DNA from: Ferdinandcohnia sp036965165
Lineage (GTDB): Bacteria; Bacillota; Bacilli; Bacillales; Bacillaceae_L
Length of the DNA stretch: 64,000 nt
Assembly: GCF_036965165.1 (NCBI RefSeq)
Contig: NZ_JBALOX010000011.1
Coordinates: 124,001 to 188,000 of the forward strand
Reading direction: 5' to 3'
Position numbers and translations under genes: made by a program. Positions 60,177 through 64,000 of the stretch are shown in pieces. A model generated the notes under the pieces. It searched no databases. It worked only from the letters and a program-made list of their open reading frames with translations, and was not told the DNA's origin. Numbering within the stretch: position 1 is the first letter of the stretch; the number at the start of each line of letters is the position of its first letter.

Positions 60177-61333
60177 TCCACTTCTCCTTTTCCCTCACTA
60201 GTTTTTTTACAAAATGACTTTAAAATACTACAGATTGCCGCAACTGATTCTAAATCCAATTCTCCATAGTACGGCATTGATAATACTTGTTTTACTGTTT
60301 TATGAGCCTGAGGAAGATTCTTCGGTTGGGCGGAATCCAAATGTTTATACCATTCAAAATCGCTACATAACGGGTAAAAATATCTTCTTGTAAATACATT
60401 ATATTTTTTTAGTTCTTCGTGAACCCAGTCCCTTGATCGTCCAAATATATCTTCATCAATTTCAATAACAAAATATTGGTAGCTACTATTTTCATTTTCC
60501 ATCTTTGTAACAACCCTAATTCCAGGTATGTCTTCTAAACCTTGTTCGTACGTTTTTTTAATTTTATCCCTTTTTACTCTCTCTTCCTCAACCTTCTTTA
60601 AAACTTCAATACCTATTCCTGCTTGTACCTCATTCATTTTCGCATTTAGACCTGATAATACGACTTCCTCTGGCCCTGACAACCCGAAATTTTTCAGTAG
60701 ATTTAGTTTCGTATTTAACTGTTCATTATTACAAGCAAGTCCTCCACCCTCTACCGTATTAAAGAGTTTTGTCGCGTGGAAACTAAACATAGTCATATCG
60801 CCAAAACTACTGATTGGTTTTCCATTTATTTTTGTTCCAAACACATGTGCACCATCATAAATAACTTTTAAACTATATTTATCAGCAATTTGTTGGATTT
60901 TATCGACGTCACAGGGATTACCAAAAACATGCACTCCAAGAATTGCACTGGTCTTTTCAGTAATCAATTCCTCTATTTTATTTGCATCTATATTTAATGA
61001 TGTTGGGTCGATATCACAAAAGACCGGAGTAATACCATTCCAGTCAAGTACTTGCAGTGTGGCTGGAAATGTAAACGGAGTAGTAATAACCTCACCAGTT
61101 AGTTCTAAAGCCCTGATCCCTAATAATAAGGCTAACGTCCCGTTACTAAAAAGAGAAATATATTCTGTTTGAAGATACTCTTTTAGTTTTTCCTCTAATT
61201 CTCTATGTTGGGCACCGTTATTTGTTAGCCATTTACTATCCCAGATTTGTTTTACCCTTTTGTTTACATCTTCTAATTCAGGCAAAAGTGGACGGGTAAC
61301 ATATATAGGCTCAGTAAAATAGTTTTTTTTCAT
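60173..61333 (-). CDS. DegT-family dTDP-4-keto-6-deoxyglucose aminotransferase (VioA-like)
   Basis: A 386-residue PLP enzyme: TRPLLPELEDVNKRVKQIWD, SLFSNGTLALLLGIRALELT, VIYDGAHVFGTKINGKPISS and MFSFHATKLFNTVEGGGLAC (the PLP lysine). It is first in the operon and directly upstream of rfbA and rfbB, which make its probable substrate. Amination at C4 (VioA) is favoured by the VioB-like acetyltransferase in the same operon; C3 amination (FdtB/QdtB) is possible, but the isomerase it would need is absent. ATG 61331-61333 with GGGAAG upstream. Confidence 0.87.
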   Translation of the reverse strand: MKKNYFTEPIYVTRPLLPELEDVNKRVKQIWDSKWLTNNGAQHRELEEKLKEYLQTEYISLFSNGTLALLLGIRALELTGEVITTPFTFPATLQVLDWNGITPVFCDIDPTSLNIDANKIEELITEKTSAILGVHVFGNPCDVDKIQQIADKYSLKVIYDGAHVFGTKINGKPISSFGDMTMFSFHATKLFNTVEGGGLACNNEQLNTKLNLLKNFGLSGPEEVVLSGLNAKMNEVQAGIGIEVLKKVEEERVKRDKIKKTYEQGLEDIPGIRVVTKMENENSSYQYFVIEIDEDIFGRSRDWVHEELKKYNVFTRRYFYPLCSDFEWYKHLDSAQPKNLPQAHKTVKQVLSMPYYGELDLESVAAICSILKSFCKKTSEGKGEVE

Positions 61334-61503
61334 AGTTAATTCTTCCCTTTTTAATTTCATTTTTTTGCAATGAGTTTTGTCGAATAAGTCACAATATTTT
61401 TAATTCTGTCTTTTCAAGCACTCACTTCTTTGCTATATTACGAACTATGGAGCAACAGTAGCCTATAAAATTTGTTATAGAGTTTAATAAGGAGGAATAA
61501 ACA

Positions 61504-62439
61504 ATGTACGATTTCCATACACATTTTATCCCGCCTGATGTCATCACATGGCTCAGGGATAATCAAAAAACGGTTAAAGCTAAATGGATTCAGAAAGAAG
61601 CAAACAAAGATGAATTTTTAGTGGTGAATGAAAAATGGGGCTTTGAGCTTAAACAAGCTTTTATTGACAGTCACCTCTATTTAAAAGAACAAGAGAAAGC
61701 AGGTGTTTCCCACTCTGTTGTCTCACCGATTCCACAGCTTTTCTTATATGATTTTCCTGATGATATTTCATCAGAAATTTCTAACGTATATAATCGTTCT
61801 TTAGCCGACTGGACAAAAACAACACCTCAGAAAATCTCAGCACTTGGAACTGTCCCACTTACGAACCCAGAAAATGCTGCACAAATTTTACATGACGGAA
61901 TGAATCTTGGACTTAAAGGAGTGATTATCGGGCCTGGCTTACCTGGTCACATGTTATCGGATGAATTTTTCACTCCATTCTTTGAGGAAGCAAATCGGCT
62001 AAATGCCATTGTTTTCGTCCATCCACTTTTAGCAGAAGACCCACGTCTACAAAGAAGAATGATGCCGAACTTAATTGGAGTTCCGTGGGAAACAACGGTT
62101 TGTGCGACAGATTTTTTGTTAAGCGGATTGATTGATCGATATCCGAATGTAAAAGTCCTTTTTGCACATGGTGGCGGATTCCTTCCTTATCAAATTGGAA
62201 GACTCGATAAAGGTTATGAGCAATGGAAGCTTGTATCCTCAAACTTACAGGCACCACCATCTGAGTACATAAAACGCTTCTGGTATGACACAGTTTTGTG
62301 GAATCAAGAAAGCCTTGATTTCCTTTGTAAGGTAGTCGGAGAAGATAGACTCGTACCAGGTTCGGATTATCCTTTTGACCTTTCTGTTTGGCCACCAGAG
62401 GAAAAATATCAAAAGGGCGCAGCCTCGTTACTTGGATAA
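61504..62439 (+). CDS. Amidohydrolase of the ACMSD-like family
   Basis: A 311-residue TIM-barrel metal enzyme (Amidohydro_2): HTHFIPPDV near the N terminus (metal-binding HxH), VFVHPLLAEDPRL (His), VLFAHGGGFLPYQIGRLDKG (His) and VPGSDYPFDLSVW (Asp). Such enzymes decarboxylate or hydrolyse aromatic or keto acids. The C terminus looks shortened: only about 12 residues separate GSDYPFD from the closing GAASLLG, where relatives usually have some 30. ATG 61504 follows AAGGAGGAA. It is convergent with the ABC permease gene. Confidence 0.85.
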   Translation: MYDFHTHFIPPDVITWLRDNQKTVKAKWIQKEANKDEFLVVNEKWGFELKQAFIDSHLYLKEQEKAGVSHSVVSPIPQLFLYDFPDDISSEISNVYNRSLADWTKTTPQKISALGTVPLTNPENAAQILHDGMNLGLKGVIIGPGLPGHMLSDEFFTPFFEEANRLNAIVFVHPLLAEDPRLQRRMMPNLIGVPWETTVCATDFLLSGLIDRYPNVKVLFAHGGGFLPYQIGRLDKGYEQWKLVSSNLQAPPSEYIKRFWYDTVLWNQESLDFLCKVVGEDRLVPGSDYPFDLSVWPPEEKYQKGAASLLG

Positions 62440-62448
62440 TTCAAAGGT

Positions 62449-62488
62449 AAAACTCCTTATTGCAAAATAAGGAGTTTTACTTTTTTCC
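62449..62488 (+). terminator. Amidohydrolase gene terminator
   Basis: A perfect 13-bp stem AAAACTCCTTATT / AATAAGGAGTTTT followed by TACTTTTTT. Confidence 0.92.
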
Positions 62489-62520
62489 TTATACCGTAAA
62501 CGTTGTCTGAATCCTTGAGA

Positions 62521-62553
62521 AAAAAAATACACCACTTATATGTAAGTGATGTA
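62521..62553 (-). terminator. ABC permease gene terminator
   Basis: TACATCACTTA pairs with TAAGTGGTGTA (one T-G pair), followed by eight T on the minus strand. Confidence 0.88.
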
Positions 62554-62574
62554 CGAATATTTATCAGAAGTGCA

Positions 62575-63633
62575 TTATGAAGCTTTCTCTTTCTTCTGCA
62601 ACAAAACAGCTGCGATTACAATTACGCCTTTGAATGCTTCCCTTAAAAACGGAGGTACCCCGAAAAGATTAAGGAGATTATTCATTACGGCAATAATCAA
62701 CATACCGTATACAGTTCCCAGGATGAAACCTCTTCCGCCCATCATATTGGTTCCTCCGACAACCGCTGCAGCAATTGCATCCATTTCCATTCCTCTTCCT
62801 GCATTCGAAAAGTCCATGGAGCCAATACGTGAAACCTGGATAATGGCTGCAATTGAAACAAGTAGCCCCATCAAAGCGTATACACGCAACTTCACTTTTT
62901 CTACTTTAATACCGGAAAGCTTTGCAGCCCTTTCATTGGATCCAACCGCAATGATATGTCTTCCGAAGGTTGTTCTTTTCGATACATAGTAAAGTATATA
63001 GGCAATGATCGCCCAATAAACAATTGGCATAATCATATAATTTCCAATTTTAAAGCTAGCAATCTGTAAAAATTCTACTGGAACAGTAGGATTATACCCT
63101 TGCATAAAATGCTGTGTCACACTTCTAAATATCATCATTGCTCCTAATGTGGCAATAAACGGGGGAACATTACCCTTCGTAATACTTACCCCAATCAGTG
63201 AACCTAAAAGATATCCTGCTAGTAATACGAGTAAAATCGTGATGATAAATGCTGGTGCACCTGTTATTCCCATAATTCCGAGGAACCCTTTTGTACCGGT
63301 ATCTAAGAGCATCATCGAAAAAGCCCCTGTGACAACTAAGGTCGAACCTACGGCTAAATCAATTCCACCTGTCATAATAACAAACGTCATCCCTAAAGCA
63401 ACAATTGCTATACCTGCATTATTTCGTAAAATATTAACCCAGTTGTTAATCCATGATTGAAACCATTCTCCAACAGAATCGTAATCAAAACCTAAAACCA
63501 AGGTTTGTAAAATAATCATAATGATTAAGGCAATGGCGATACTGAATAAGGGATCATTTGACCATTTATATGTAAACCATCCAAAGAAATTCTTTTTGTT
63601 TTTTATCGTTGATTGATCTATACTCGGCTTCAT
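62575..63633 (-). CDS. Sugar ABC transporter permease (RbsC/XylH type)
   Basis: A 352-residue integral membrane protein with about ten membrane segments; NNAGIAIVALGMTFVIMTGGIDLAVGS-type sequence (residues 70-96, here shown only in part), FIATLGAMMIFRSVTQHF and GRHIIAVGSNERAAKLSGI are the family signatures of ribose/galactose-type importers. It follows the ATP-binding gene and is the last gene of its operon. The sugar cannot be assigned without the binding protein, which lies outside the window. Confidence 0.92.
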   Translation of the reverse strand: MKPSIDQSTIKNKKNFFGWFTYKWSNDPLFSIAIALIIMIILQTLVLGFDYDSVGEWFQSWINNWVNILRNNAGIAIVALGMTFVIMTGGIDLAVGSTLVVTGAFSMMLLDTGTKGFLGIMGITGAPAFIITILLVLLAGYLLGSLIGVSITKGNVPPFIATLGAMMIFRSVTQHFMQGYNPTVPVEFLQIASFKIGNYMIMPIVYWAIIAYILYYVSKRTTFGRHIIAVGSNERAAKLSGIKVEKVKLRVYALMGLLVSIAAIIQVSRIGSMDFSNAGRGMEMDAIAAAVVGGTNMMGGRGFILGTVYGMLIIAVMNNLLNLFGVPPFLREAFKGVIVIAAVLLQKKEKAS

Positions 63634-63649
63634 TTAGCTTACACCTCCC

Positions 63650-64000
63650 TCAGGTTAAATCCCCACCCGTAGCAAGACTCATGATGGAATGCTCATTCAT
63701 ATCTTCTCCAGCAACTTCCCCCTGAATGGTTCCATGGTACATGACGATCGCTCGGTCACAGACGCGAATAATTTCCTGCGCTTCACTGGAAAGAACAACA
63801 ACTGCAATGTTTTCTTCTGCGAGTTTCAAGATTATATCATAAATATCTTCTTTTGCACCTACGTCAACGCCTTGGGTAGGATTGTCCAGAATAAGAAGTT
63901 TTGGGTTAGCCGCCAACCATTTTGCAAGGACAACCTTTTGTTGGTTGCCTCCTGATAGACTCGTGATGCCGTCTGTAAGCTCCCCCATTTTTAATCGCAA
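63650..64000 (-). CDS. Sugar ABC transporter ATP-binding protein (RbsA/MglA type), partial
   Basis: Only the last 116 residues are in the window. They contain the second-domain signature LSGGNQQKVVLAKWL, Walker B LLILDNPTQGVDVGAKEDI and the switch region VVVLSSEAQEIIRVCDRAIV, then a short C-terminal tail. The degenerate second ATPase domain of RbsA/MglA proteins has just this form (NPTQGVDVGAK). The 5' part lies beyond base 64000. Confidence 0.92.
   Translation of the reverse strand: MRLKMGELTDGITSLSGGNQQKVVLAKWLAANPKLLILDNPTQGVDVGAKEDIYDIILKLAEENIAVVVLSSEAQEIIRVCDRAIVMYHGTIQGEVAGEDMNEHSIMSLATGGDLT

Noticed and set aside
62495..62508. cre-like CcpA site CGTAAACGTTGTCT
   Set aside because: It lies between two convergent terminators, downstream of both genes, and differs from the consensus at both ends.

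Overview
The window (64 kb, AT-rich, intrinsic terminators with T-tracts, strong AGGAGG ribosome sites, frequent TTG/GTG starts) comes from a motile, competence-capable member of the Bacillaceae. The first 22 kb follows the Bacillus subtilis order hag-csrA-fliW-yviE-flgL-flgK-flgN-flgM-yvyF-comFC-comFB-comFA-degV-degU-degS-yvyE-LCP. I cannot fix the species from sequence alone. Nearly all genes are on the minus strand.

Layout. 1-7.6 kb: a flagellin-adjacent glycosyltransferase (cut by the window edge), flagellin with a CsrA-type leader, and late flagellar genes with SigD promoters. 7.7-12.5 kb: the comF locus, interrupted by a class D sortase, a terminator and a repeat element, then degV. 12.6-16.4 kb: chemoreceptor (plus a remnant of a second) and a DUF4145 protein. 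16.4-19.6 kb: degS-degU, with a methyltransferase gene lying between degU and a second, decayed copy of the degU 3' end. 19.9-21.7 kb: yvyE and an LCP (LytR-CpsA-Psr) transferase on the plus strand.

21.7-61.3 kb is a large cell-surface locus. It holds a Wzx/Wzy/Wzz cluster with nucleotide-sugar genes, a 4,6-dehydratase/aminotransferase/acetyltransferase/initiating-transferase cluster, an Alg13/Alg14 glycosyltransferase cluster with its own polymerase and initiating transferase, and a dTDP-amino-sugar (viosamine-like) cluster with galU. Between these sit five secreted proteins, each with three N-terminal cell-wall-binding-2 (CWB2) repeats and a different C-terminal domain: PIG-L-type deacetylase, dimethylformamidase-beta-like, SpoIID (LytB-like), Amidase_3 (LytC-like) and glucosaminidase. 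The likely theme is that the locus makes secondary wall polymers and also the wall enzymes that bind to the wall through CWB2 modules. The end of the window (61.5-64 kb) holds an amidohydrolase and part of a sugar ABC importer.

The most unusual signal outside genes is a family of three dispersed ~135-185 bp elements (8831, 19574, 26180). They share a ~90-bp core with paired-base changes that keep its stems intact, and each ends in a long inverted repeat whose sequence differs between copies. Two undetermined bases (47981-47982) mark an assembly uncertainty inside the surface locus.
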